From Acidobacteriaceae bacterium (GTDB lineage Bacteria > Acidobacteriota > Terriglobia > Terriglobales > Acidobacteriaceae), in contig PKXI01000195.1 of the NCBI GenBank assembly GCA_003133425.1, forward strand, positions 5,413 through 16,353: a stretch of DNA of 10,941 bases. The letters run 5' to 3'. The notes below the pieces were generated by a model, which did no database searches, had not been told where the DNA came from, and saw only the letters and a program-made list of their open reading frames with translations. Position 1 is the first letter of the stretch. Each line of letters begins with the position of its first letter. This document shows positions 1-7,065 of this stretch, piece after piece. The position numbers and the translations under genes were made by a program.

Positions 1-711
1 CCCGCCACTTTGCGGTCGGTGGTCGACTGTATCCGGCAACGAGGCTGGTCCGCCGAGGTAATTGTGGTGGACGACGGCTCAACGGACGCAACGGCACTGG
101 TAGTGCGCGACATTGCTGCCAGCGCACCTGAAGTCCGGCTCATCCAGAATCCCGGCAATCGCGGCAAGGGTTACAGCGTCCGCGCCGGGATGCTTCAAGC
201 ACTGGGAGAAGTGGCGATGTTTACAGATGCCGATCTCTCGGCGCCGATGGAAGAAGCTGAAGGGCTGTTCGCCGCCATCGCCGACGGGGCAGATATCGCC
301 ATCGGCTCGCGCTGGCTCGACCGAGGACGGCAGACCCATCGCCAACCTTTTTATCGCCAGTTTTTCGGCCGATGTTTTAACGCCGTTACGCGGTTTGTGA
401 TGGGGCTGCAATTTGCCGATACCCAGTGCGGATTCAAGGCATTTACCCGTGCCGCCGCGCAAACCGTCTTCCAACTGCAAACGATTGAGCGCTGGGGCTT
501 CGATCCGGAGATTCTCTTCATCGCCCTCAAGCGCGGTTACCGCATCCAGGAGGTGCCGGTCAGCTGGGCTCACGACGAGCGCACCCGCATGAGCTATCTC
601 AAAGACGGCATGAAGATGCTGGAGGAGATCGCCATTGTGCGCTGGAACGCCCTGCTCGGACGCTACGGCAAGCAGGTGGAGCACATTCACAGGGCTGGAC
701 TGGTCAAGTGA
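1..711 (+). CDS. Family 2 glycosyltransferase, polyprenyl-phosphate sugar transferase type (5' partial)
   Basis: A GT-A fold glycosyltransferase of the dolichyl-phosphate mannosyl/glucosyltransferase (DPM1/ALG5-like) group. Such enzymes move a sugar from a nucleotide sugar to a polyprenyl phosphate at the inner face of the membrane. The frame is open from base 1 (Pro-Ala-Thr-Leu-Arg), so the N-terminus lies outside the window; an apparent TTG at position 10 is just an internal Leu codon. Visible motifs, counted from base 1: VVDDGSTDAT (about 22-31, nucleotide binding), NPGNRGKG (about 50-57), the metal-binding DAD at 76-78 within FTDADLSAP, AIGSRW (about 100-105), and DTQCGFKAF followed by WGFDPEILF, which are typical of this subgroup. 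EVPVSW follows near the end. No C-terminal membrane helices are present, so it is the short, soluble or peripheral form. The sugar and acceptor cannot be told from sequence. It ends in TGA at 709-711. Confidence 0.9.
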   Translation, partial: PATLRSVVDCIRQRGWSAEVIVVDDGSTDATALVVRDIAASAPEVRLIQNPGNRGKGYSVRAGMLQALGEVAMFTDADLSAPMEEAEGLFAAIADGADIAIGSRWLDRGRQTHRQPFYRQFFGRCFNAVTRFVMGLQFADTQCGFKAFTRAAAQTVFQLQTIERWGFDPEILFIALKRGYRIQEVPVSWAHDERTRMSYLKDGMKMLEEIAIVRWNALLGRYGKQVEHIHRAGLVK

Positions 712-744
712 AGGACAGCTTCTAGCCTTCAGCTTTCAGCTCTT

Positions 745-760
745 CTGTGCGAAGGCACAG
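745..760 (+). terminator. Small hairpin after the glycosyltransferase gene
   Basis: CTGTGC-GAAG-GCACAG is a perfect 6-bp stem with a GAAG tetraloop, 33 bases after the stop codon. The following bases (GGTGTTTGG) contain only three consecutive T, so it is a weak candidate for an intrinsic terminator. The rest of the 712-922 spacer shows no convincing promoter: TTGACG at 787 and TTGACA at 859 have no well-spaced -10 box. Confidence 0.25.
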
Positions 761-922
761 GGTGTTTGGCTTGCGCATTATAGGGGTTGACGCAACTCCG
801 AAAATTCTGAAATCGAAGTCTACTGTTTGGGTCTTATCCGCATGGCTCTCCGTCCCTCTTGACAGGTGGCGGATTCTCAATTCCGCGCCGGGATCGTTTA
901 CGCACGAAGGGGAGATGTTCAC

Positions 923-1318
923 ATGCTCAAGAAATTCGGACTTGCAGTTTTGTTTCTCGCGCTCGGCTCAGTCAGCGCATTGGCTGCAGACTTTAGCGGC
1001 AAGTGGAACGGGGACGTAACAACGCCGCGCGGAACGCAAACCCTGGTCTTCGACTTCCACGTCGATGGCGCAACCCTGACGGGGAAAGTTACGACCCCGC
1101 GCGGAGACGTAGACATCACCAATGGCAAGGTGGATGGCGACAACATTTCTTTTGACACGGTGATGAATTTCAACGGCAACGAATTCAAAATCAGCTACAC
1201 CGGCAAGGCCGATGGGGACACGATCAAGTTCACTCGTGCGATGGGGGATCGAGGCTCTTCAGACTTTGTCGCTAAGAAAGGCGCACCGGCTGCAGCGCCT
1301 GCGGCGCCCCAGCTGTAG
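923..1318 (+). CDS. Small secreted beta-repeat protein of unknown function
   Basis: A 131-residue protein with a classical Sec signal peptide: Lys-Lys at 3-4, a hydrophobic core at about 6-16, and a likely cleavage site at Ala-Leu-Ala (19-21) before ADFSGKW. The mature part looks all-beta and repeats a short unit three times, around VDGATLTGKV (47), VDGDNISFDTV (70) and ADGDTIKFTRA (96); TTPRG occurs twice (33-37 and 57-61). It ends in an Ala/Pro-rich tail (APAAAPAAPQ). The fold resembles small lipocalin-like extracytoplasmic proteins often annotated as hypothetical in Acidobacteriota, but no function can be assigned. The frame is open back to 866; ATG 923 is chosen because a GGGGAG-type ribosome site lies just upstream (about 910-914) and it places the signal peptide at the N-terminus. 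It is convergent with the acyl-CoA synthetase gene. Confidence 0.85.
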   Translation: MLKKFGLAVLFLALGSVSALAADFSGKWNGDVTTPRGTQTLVFDFHVDGATLTGKVTTPRGDVDITNGKVDGDNISFDTVMNFNGNEFKISYTGKADGDTIKFTRAMGDRGSSDFVAKKGAPAAAPAAPQL

Positions 1319-1354
1319 TTGATTTTTCAACGGGTCCGGACTTGCACGCTTAAA

Positions 1355-1390
1355 GGTGCCCCAGGTCTCAAAAGCGAGACCTGGGGCACC
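1355..1390. terminator. Perfect 15-bp inverted repeat; bidirectional terminator or dispersed repeat
   Basis: The arm GGTGCCCCAGGTCTC (1355-1369) and its exact reverse complement (1376-1390) flank a 6-base loop, AAAAGC. It lies between two convergent genes, 36 bases past one stop and 50 bases past the other. Short T tracts follow on both strands: TTTT at 1395-1398 on the plus strand, and TTTAA directly after the stem on the minus strand. This suits a two-way transcription terminator. The high GC and exact symmetry also fit an intergenic repeat family; I recall similar CCCCAGGTCTC hairpins in Acidobacteriota, which I could not verify here. Confidence 0.65.
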
Positions 1391-1440
1391 CGGAGTTTTG
1401 CGGCCCTGGAGAGCAGGCGCCGCGCCGGTTGCGCAGGCCA

Positions 1441-3051
1441 TCACGCCGTGGCTGCGTCCGCCACATCCTGCAATCCGCGCGCTTCGATTTCGAACTCGCG
1501 CATCTTGTACTTCTGGATTTTCCCTGACAGCGTGGCGGGAAACGTGTCGACAAAGCGGATGTGCTCGGGAATTTTGTAATAGGCAATCTGTCCCTTGCAG
1601 AACTCGCGAATCTCTTCTTCGGTGGCGGCGATATTGGGCCGCAGACGAACCCATGCAACCACAATTTCGCCGAGCCGCGCATTGGGAATGCCAACGACCT
1701 GCGCTTCGTCTACCTTCGGATGCGTGTACAAGAACTCCTCAACTTCGCGCGGATAAATATTTTCTCCGCCGCGAATGATCACGTCGTGCGAGCGGCCCGT
1801 CAGGTGAATGCACCCGTCTTCGCGCATTACTCCGAGGTCGCCGGTATGCAGCCAGCCGTCTTGCTTGATCACCAGCGCAGTGCCTTCTGGATCGCCGTCG
1901 TAGCCCTTCATCAATGCATAGCCACGCACGCATACTTCGCCCTGCTGGCCGTAGGGCAGCGTCTCTCCAGTCGCCGTTGATGCAATCTGAATCTCTGTCT
2001 GCGGCATGGCACGGCCCACGGTATTCACGCGTATCTCAATCGTGTCTGCGGCGTCGCTCATGGTGACTACGGGCGAAGTTTCCGTTTGTCCGTAGGCGAT
2101 GACTAGCTCGCCGCAGTGCATCTCATCGAGCACGCGTTTCATCAATTCCACCGGGCAAGGCGCACCGCTCATCATTCCGGTGCGCAGGCTGGTCAGGTCG
2201 TAGGATGCAAAGTCGGGGAGGGCCATCTCCGCCACATACATTGCCGGGACGCCATACACGCTGGTCGCGCGCTCATCGTGCACTGCCTTCAGGGTTGCAC
2301 GCGGATCGAAGGTCCAGTTGGGCAGCACAATCGCCGCTCCTGAATTCACGGCGCTCATGGTGCCGATTACGCATCCATAGCAATGAAACAGCGGCACGGG
2401 TACGACGATTTTGTCCTGCTCCGTGTAGTGAAAGCCCTGCGCAAGAAACTGCCCGTTGTTCACTATGTTGTGGTGCGTGAGCATCACGCCCTTGGGCAGG
2501 CCAGTGGTTCCGCTGGTGTACTGAATGTTGGCAACGTCATCGATGGCCACGTGATCAGGCAGTTGGCCTTCGGCGTCGAGAAGTGCGGGCCACTCCGGCG
2601 AGTCGAAGTAGATGGTATGTTCCAGTGGAAGATTGAGCCCGTGGCGCGCGCGGGCCAGGATATCTTCGTAGTCCGCGTGCTTGTCTTTGTGCCACAGAAA
2701 CAGCGCCTTCATTCGCGAGCGCGTGAGCGTGAATTGCAATTCGTGCGAACGGTAGGCGGGGTTTACGTTGACCAGCGCAGCGCCGGAACGCGCGCATCCC
2801 ATGTGCATCATGATCCACTCGATGCAGTTGGTGGACCAGAGACCCACGCGATCGCCGCGCCGAATGCCCAGCGACCAGAGTCCGCGCGCTACGCGATCGG
2901 CTTCCGCGCTGAGCTCAGCCCAGGTGAGGCAATTCTGCTGGTGACAGCTCGCCACTGCAAGCCGGTCCGGAAATCGATTCGCAGTGCGATGCAGCAGATC
3001 GCCGATCGTCAGCTCCAGCAGCGGACGGCTTGGCCCTCGCGAATAGCTCAT
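1441..3051 (-). CDS. Acyl-CoA synthetase (AMP-binding, FadD/ACSF2-like)
   Basis: A 536-residue adenylate-forming enzyme. The family activates a carboxylic acid, usually a fatty acid, with ATP to an acyl-AMP and then forms the CoA thioester. Motifs in order: the P-loop YTSGTTGLPKG at 178-188, the adenine-binding YGQTE at 320-324, the ribose-binding Asp in TGDLG (403-407), the hinge region LTGR (417-420) with RGGENIYP at 427-434, and the C-terminal catalytic lysine K511 in SGKIQK. All core residues are present, so the gene looks functional. Overall length and motif spelling match the medium/long-chain group that includes human ACSF2 and Bacillus YngI; chain length is not predictable by eye. The ATG at 3049-3051 is preceded by a purine-rich GAAGAGAGA. 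The 235-bp gap to the next upstream gene contains a hairpin repeat, so it probably has its own promoter or depends on read-through. Confidence 0.93.
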   Translation of the reverse strand: MSYSRGPSRPLLELTIGDLLHRTANRFPDRLAVASCHQQNCLTWAELSAEADRVARGLWSLGIRRGDRVGLWSTNCIEWIMMHMGCARSGAALVNVNPAYRSHELQFTLTRSRMKALFLWHKDKHADYEDILARARHGLNLPLEHTIYFDSPEWPALLDAEGQLPDHVAIDDVANIQYTSGTTGLPKGVMLTHHNIVNNGQFLAQGFHYTEQDKIVVPVPLFHCYGCVIGTMSAVNSGAAIVLPNWTFDPRATLKAVHDERATSVYGVPAMYVAEMALPDFASYDLTSLRTGMMSGAPCPVELMKRVLDEMHCGELVIAYGQTETSPVVTMSDAADTIEIRVNTVGRAMPQTEIQIASTATGETLPYGQQGEVCVRGYALMKGYDGDPEGTALVIKQDGWLHTGDLGVMREDGCIHLTGRSHDVIIRGGENIYPREVEEFLYTHPKVDEAQVVGIPNARLGEIVVAWVRLRPNIAATEEEIREFCKGQIAYYKIPEHIRFVDTFPATLSGKIQKYKMREFEIEARGLQDVADAATA

Positions 3052-3171
3052 GGTGCAAAGTCTCTCTTCATGCGGTATGGTTCTGTCTTTTTCGATGCAA
3101 CGAACGGAAGTGTACGCCTCTCAACTTGGCCTTTCGCGTGACCCGGCTCACAAGGTGCGAACAAACCGCAG

Positions 3172-3225
3172 GGGCTAAAGCCCTCGTTGATTTTGCGACG
3201 CTTGCGGCATGACTGAAGTCATGCC
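3172..3225. repeat. Double-hairpin intergenic repeat element
   Basis: Two inverted repeats stand close together. The first is GGGCT-AA-AGCCC (3172-3183). The second is GGCATGACT-GA-AGTCATGCC with 9-bp perfect arms (3206-3214 and 3217-3225). They are separated by a TTTTGCG-containing linker. The element sits between the ManD-like gene and the acyl-CoA synthetase gene, both on the minus strand. The pairing of a GGGCTAAAGCCC stem with a CATGACTGAAGTCATG stem is one I recall as a recurrent intergenic repeat in Acidobacteriaceae-type genomes; this is from memory. It could act as a terminator or mRNA-stabilising REP-like structure. The rest of the 3052-3286 spacer shows nothing clear. Confidence 0.6.
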
Positions 3226-3286
3226 CTGTTACAAAACTTCCGAGTGCCTTCCCTTAACCGAGTCTTGCCGTAATGTGTGAAGTCCG

Positions 3287-4689
3287 CTATGGTCGAACAA
3301 TCGTTCCATCGAGCAAGCGATCGTTGCCGCGTTCTTCGAATGGCTGCTTGTAGGGATACTTTGCCGCGGCGGCTTCATCGATGTCGATGCCGAAGCCCGG
3401 CTTGTCGTTGGCGTACATGTAGCCCTTGCTGATGACCGGCGCGCCGGGAAATACTTCGCGCACCTTTTCGTCGAACTTGGTTTCTTCCTGAATGCCGAAG
3501 TTGGGGGTGGCCAAATCGAGATGCAGGTTGTAGCAGTGACCGAGGGGGTCCACGTTGCCCGGGCCGTGCCAAGCTGTGCGCACATCGAAAAACTCGCAGC
3601 AGTGTGCGATCTTGCGGCACATGTTGAGGCCGCCCATTGCCGATTGATGGCAGCGAATGAAATCGATCCAGCGATTGGCACCAGCGGCAGCCATTCATTG
3701 CGGTTGGTGAAGAGCTCGCCCATGGCCAACGGCGCGGAGGTCTCCTGGCGGAAGATCTGGAACCAGCCCACATCTTCCGGGCTGAGCGGGTCTTCCATAT
3801 AGAACGGCCGGTATTGCTCAACGGCTTTGCACAGCTCGATGGATTGATTGGGTGCGGGGCGCTCGTGAACGTCGTGAACCAGGCCGATATCGAAGCCGAC
3901 CTTGGAGCGAATGTACTCGAACATCTGGATGGTGCGCGTGAGGTAACGGCCGGGATCGAAGACCGGCGACGGCGACACACCGTCCGGCCGCAATGCCTGC
4001 GTGGCCGCGGAAGTCTTCGCGCCTGAAACGCCATAGCCTGACCAACCGGGCACGCCGAGCTGAACGCGGACGCACTGATAGCCCTCTGCAATATACTTGC
4101 GAACCTGATCTTCAAGATCGGGCAGCTCCATGGCCGAAGCATGCCCGTACAAAGGCACCGCGGCCCGCACCTTGCCGCCCAGCAACTGGTAGACCGGCAC
4201 GCCGAGGCGCCTGCCGAGGATGTCCCACAGCGCTCCGTCGATGCCGCTGAGAGCGTTGTTGCTCTCCGGGCCGGAACGAAAATACTGCTGCACGTACGCC
4301 GACTGCCAGATGTCTTCGATCTCGTCGCAGTTCTTGCCGACGACAAACGGCTTCAAGCGAGTTTCGATATATGCTTGCGCGGCCTGCGGAATTTCCTGGT
4401 GCGTCGCCGAGCCCAGGCCGTAGAGACCGGGCTCGCTGGTTTCCACTTTTACGATGGTCCAGTTCGAACTGCTGGGGGCGGTGGCAATCACTTTTACGTT
4501 GGTGATTTTCAGCGGGGGCATTCCGCGGCGGGCAGCGTCTCTGGCCTGAGCAAGAGGGCCGCCCCCGCCCATGGTTGCGACCACGCCTGAAGCGGCTTCG
4601 GCTGAAAGTGTGCGCCCTTGTCCAAGGCTCACAGCCGCGCCTGCCGCTGCGGCTGCTGAAAGTGTTTTGAGTAAACTGCGACGTTCCAT
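3287..4689 (-). pseudogene. Tat-exported ManD/RspA-like sugar-acid dehydratase, frameshifted
   Basis: An enolase-superfamily protein of the mannonate/galactonate dehydratase (ManD, RspA) group, which removes water from sugar acids using Mg2+. Residues 1-337 run in one frame. A one-base loss near 3677-3679 then moves the homology to the next frame: after GELFTNRNEWLPLV the expected continuation NRWIDFIR...AWHGPGN...FGIQEE...DGTIVRP is read from 3676 to the TAG at 3287-3289. The repaired product would be about 467 residues. Metal ligands D273 (in HDVHER, with H275 nearby), E299 (YMEDP) and E325 (GELF) are intact, as is the GYQCVRVQ strand. The N-terminus ERRSLLKTL followed by an Ala-rich segment is a twin-arginine signal, unusual for this mostly cytoplasmic family. 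A strong ribosome site (GAGGGAG) precedes the ATG. Unrepaired, translation runs on out of frame to 3229. It may be a true recent pseudogene or a sequencing error. Confidence 0.85.
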
Positions 4690-4773
4690 GGAAAGCTCCC
4701 TCGTCGCCGGAGAAAATTTTACGCGAGGATTTCCCGCGCGAGCACCGACTGGGCAAAGTTACACTGCTTGCGC

Positions 4774-4789
4774 GCGCTTGGGCAAGCGC
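4774..4789 (-). terminator. GC-rich hairpin after the wHTH-TPR regulator gene
   Basis: GCGCTTG-GG-CAAGCGC has 7-bp perfect arms with a 2-base centre and lies 34 bases past the regulator stop, in the 134-bp gap before the ManD-like gene. No T-run follows on the minus strand, so it would be at best a weak or Rho-assisted terminator. It also lies in the upstream region of the ManD-like gene and could be a regulatory site instead. Confidence 0.25.
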
Positions 4790-4823
4790 CGGACCGGGCT
4801 TGGTGTTCGCGATGAAATGCTGT

Positions 4824-6632
4824 TCAGGATGAGGCTTCTTCTTCGCGTGCTGCGCCGGCTTCCATGTCGGCAAGAATTGCCTGCATCTGTTTGAACTCTG
4901 GCCGGTCTTCGAGGGGCTTTAATCGCGGATCGGCCAGCATTTGGAAGAACCAGGGGCAGCGGAGCTCGTCTGAGGCGCGCAACTCCGCAAGCGCCGCGTC
5001 GAGCTCGCCGAGGGCCACGTAAACTGCGGGCGTGAACGCTCTCAGCAGGAAACGCTCACGGCCCAGCCATTGCAGGCGCTCCAGAATTGTGCGCGCTTCG
5101 TCGCCGCGGCCCGCACAGGCCAGCGCATAGGCGTGTACGGCGGGCGCCAGATCGAAGTACGGTACCCGCTGCTCCAGTTCCTGCGCAAGCTCGGTGGCGC
5201 GTACCGGCTCGCCGTTGAAGGCCAGAATCACGACACCGTAGAGATTGGCGCCTCCATGTTCGGGAAACTGGGTCAGCGCGCGCTGTATCTGTTCGAAGCT
5301 CTCGCTGGCCTGGCCGGCCAGGTGCAATGCCCAAGCCAGACGGGCTTGCAGCCAGGGCGAATAGGGATCCAGATGAATCGCTGCGCGCAGCAAATCAATT
5401 GCTTCGCCAAAACGATGCCGGCTCAGTGCGAACGTGGAGCGCGCACGCGTGATCCACGGGTTGTGTGGCAGATGGTCAGAGAGCAAGAAGGCTGAGAGCG
5501 CCGCCGGCAAATTGCGGTCCACGTGGAGCCTGACCCATCCCAGTGCAGGCAGAATCGCCTCGGCGCGAACGGTTAGGTCCGGGATGGATTCAGCGGTGCG
5601 CCGCACGATGTCTGCCGCAACCGTGGGAGACATGAAGCCGTAGAGACTCTGCGTAACGCAGAGATTCGCCAGGTCTACGCGCGCGCCGATCAGCGACGGA
5701 TCAAGCTCGGTGGCGCGCAGCAGATGCTGCAGCCCATCCTGCATGCCGTGGCGCTGCAATGTCTGCCATTCATAGTGAGCGCGCTGGAAGATCTCGTAGG
5801 CTTCGCGGCGTTCGATGGCGATTTCCTGCCCGGGTTCGGCTGCGGCAGCAATCGAAAGGCCTTCTTTTTGCGGCGGCGCAAATGAAGCGAGGGCAGGGAG
5901 CTTTGCGCCCAGGCGGAAGACCAGGCGGTTGACCAGCTCTGTTTCCAATCCGCCGATCCTGTTTCGCTCCACCAGCAGGTCTTCCACCCAGACCTGGGTT
6001 CCGCCGTCTACACGGATCATTTCAGTGCGCAGGCGGTAGTGCATTGGCAGTGCGGTCAGGGTTCCAGCCAGAACCAGGTCGGCTTTTAGTGCCTCGCCGG
6101 TCTCGAGCGCGGTCATTCCGCGGTTGGCCAGCGTGAACACAGAATCCTGCGCGAGCACGGCAACAACGGGAGGCCGCGCACCGCTGAGCCTTGCCATGGA
6201 CTCCTCGGCAAGAACCGAACCAAGGTGCTCAGGAACGCCGTATCCGGCTGTGAAGGGCAGAATTGCCAACCGCAGCAGCATGGCGCCCGGTCCTGCTCCA
6301 TGTGCCCGTACCCCGGCTGTAAAGCGGTATCCGCGCTTGTATACGGTTTGAATGCACTGTTCCGGCTCGAGGCGCGCGCGCAGCGATGACACGCACTTGG
6401 GTACGCTGTCTGCCGAGACATGCACATCGCCCCAAAGAGCCTGGCGCAGTTGCAGAGGAGTGACGATGCGGCCAGCATTGGCAAGCAGCAGTTCGAGCGC
6501 TGCCAGCTCTTTCGGGGGCAGGTGAACCGGTGTTTCCCCGCGCAAAAGAGTGCCGTCGGCTTCCAGGCGGAAGCCCGCAAAAGATAACCCCGGCTTTTCA
6601 AGGCCCGGTGGTACAGAAGTACGCTGACGCAT
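4824..6632 (-). CDS. OmpR/CadC-type winged-helix regulator with TolB-like segment and TPR domain
   Basis: About 602 residues. The N-terminal winged-helix DNA-binding domain (about 17-105) shows the usual pattern for this family: FAGFRLEADGTLLRG, LPPKELAALELLLANAGRIVT in two pieces, and the recognition and wing segments SVPKCVSSLRARL and IQTVYKRGYRF. A TolB/FlgO-like alpha/beta segment follows (about 119-222: LRLAILPF...ADLVLAGTL...VDGGTQVW). The remaining half is helical with TPR-like repeats (about 277-560; e.g. HLDPYSPWLQARLAWALHLAG) and ends in the PRLKPLEDRPEFKQM-type tail typical of these proteins. No transmembrane helix is seen, unlike CadC, so it is probably a cytoplasmic one-component regulator; the signal is unknown. 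The start is uncertain: the in-frame TTG at 6641 adds three residues, and neither codon has a good ribosome site. Possible targets are itself or the ManD-like gene downstream, by position only. Confidence 0.88.
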   Translation of the reverse strand: MRQRTSVPPGLEKPGLSFAGFRLEADGTLLRGETPVHLPPKELAALELLLANAGRIVTPLQLRQALWGDVHVSADSVPKCVSSLRARLEPEQCIQTVYKRGYRFTAGVRAHGAGPGAMLLRLAILPFTAGYGVPEHLGSVLAEESMARLSGARPPVVAVLAQDSVFTLANRGMTALETGEALKADLVLAGTLTALPMHYRLRTEMIRVDGGTQVWVEDLLVERNRIGGLETELVNRLVFRLGAKLPALASFAPPQKEGLSIAAAAEPGQEIAIERREAYEIFQRAHYEWQTLQRHGMQDGLQHLLRATELDPSLIGARVDLANLCVTQSLYGFMSPTVAADIVRRTAESIPDLTVRAEAILPALGWVRLHVDRNLPAALSAFLLSDHLPHNPWITRARSTFALSRHRFGEAIDLLRAAIHLDPYSPWLQARLAWALHLAGQASESFEQIQRALTQFPEHGGANLYGVVILAFNGEPVRATELAQELEQRVPYFDLAPAVHAYALACAGRGDEARTILERLQWLGRERFLLRAFTPAVYVALGELDAALAELRASDELRCPWFFQMLADPRLKPLEDRPEFKQMQAILADMEAGAAREEEASS

Positions 6633-6871
6633 CCGATCCAACGCAGTTCTTCGGACTTCTGGCGAACCAGTCCGCCGACGTTACGCCATCCGACCAGGTC
6701 GAATGGGAGCGCCTGCAGGGGCCTCAAGCTCCTTCAGGCGCACGATCCGGGAAAAGAAATGAAGCAGCAATTTCTTTGATCTTCTGTGTTTCAATGAGCA
6801 CAGTTTTTGTACCTTGATTATCGACTCTTGCCGCTGTGTGGGGTGTAGGAAACTTCCAGTTTCTTCAGCTT

Positions 6872-6909
6872 TAAGTAATTCAAAGCGGTTACTTAGTACC
6901 AAGTTGGTA
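6872..6909. promoter_or_regulatory. Operator-like overlapping palindromes in AT-rich spacer
   Basis: The 6633-7065 spacer is AT-rich between about 6755 and 6945, unlike its surroundings. Within it, TAAGTAA (6872-6878) is mirrored by TTACTTA (6889-6895). These are followed immediately by the perfect palindrome TACCAA-G-TTGGTA (6897-6909), while ACTTAGTACCAAGT (6891-6904) is a 14-mer palindrome with one mismatch. Such stacked dyads look like a repressor operator. The site is about 240-280 bp upstream of the wHTH-TPR gene, the only gene it could serve directly. No convincing -35/-10 pair was found. The rest of the spacer holds no recognisable gene. Confidence 0.4.
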
Positions 6910-6987
6910 AACAAAAGGGACAGAATCTATCTCTAACAATCTTTGCGGCTTGAGGGTGCAGACGAGCAAGCAGGGCTCCAGGCCGTG

Positions 6988-7003
6988 CGCGTCATGTGAC
7001 GCG
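6988..7003. promoter_or_regulatory. CGCGTCA-TG-TGACGCG palindrome
   Basis: Perfect 7-bp arms around a TG centre, 62 bp beyond the end of the DUF481 gene. CCCTTTTTCAG follows on the plus strand, but no plus-strand gene ends here; on the minus strand, where termination would be needed, no T-run follows. It may therefore be a protein-binding site or a Rho-independent-like fold without function. Confidence 0.3.
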
Positions 7004-7065
7004 ACCGAACCCTTTTTCAGCGCAACATCGCCGCCAAATCGTTGACTCCCCCATTGCAGGCTGAA

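Noticed and set aside
79..690. 203-codon minus-strand open frame opposite the glycosyltransferase
   Set aside because: Antisense to clear GT2 motifs with no recognisable protein features.
859..864. Consensus TTGACA upstream of the small secreted protein gene
   Set aside because: No acceptable -10 box at 16-18 bp spacing, so a promoter cannot be claimed.
2383..3141. 252-codon plus-strand open frame opposite the acyl-CoA synthetase
   Set aside because: It is antisense to a gene with a complete set of family motifs, and its translation shows no recognisable domain; GC-rich codon usage keeps the opposite strand open.
3375..4346. 323-codon minus-strand open frame overlapping the ManD-like gene
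   Set aside because: Arg/Ser-rich low-complexity translation in another frame of a gene whose own frame carries the enolase-superfamily motifs.
6681..6914. 77-codon minus-strand open frame with TTG start in the AT-rich spacer
   Set aside because: TTG start inside the palindrome cluster, no ribosome site and no recognisable domain; considered non-coding.
7000..7020. Plus-strand terminator formed by the 6988-7003 palindrome and the following T-run
   Set aside because: No plus-strand gene ends upstream of it; the T-run is separated from the stem by 10 bases and lies on the wrong strand for the DUF481 gene.
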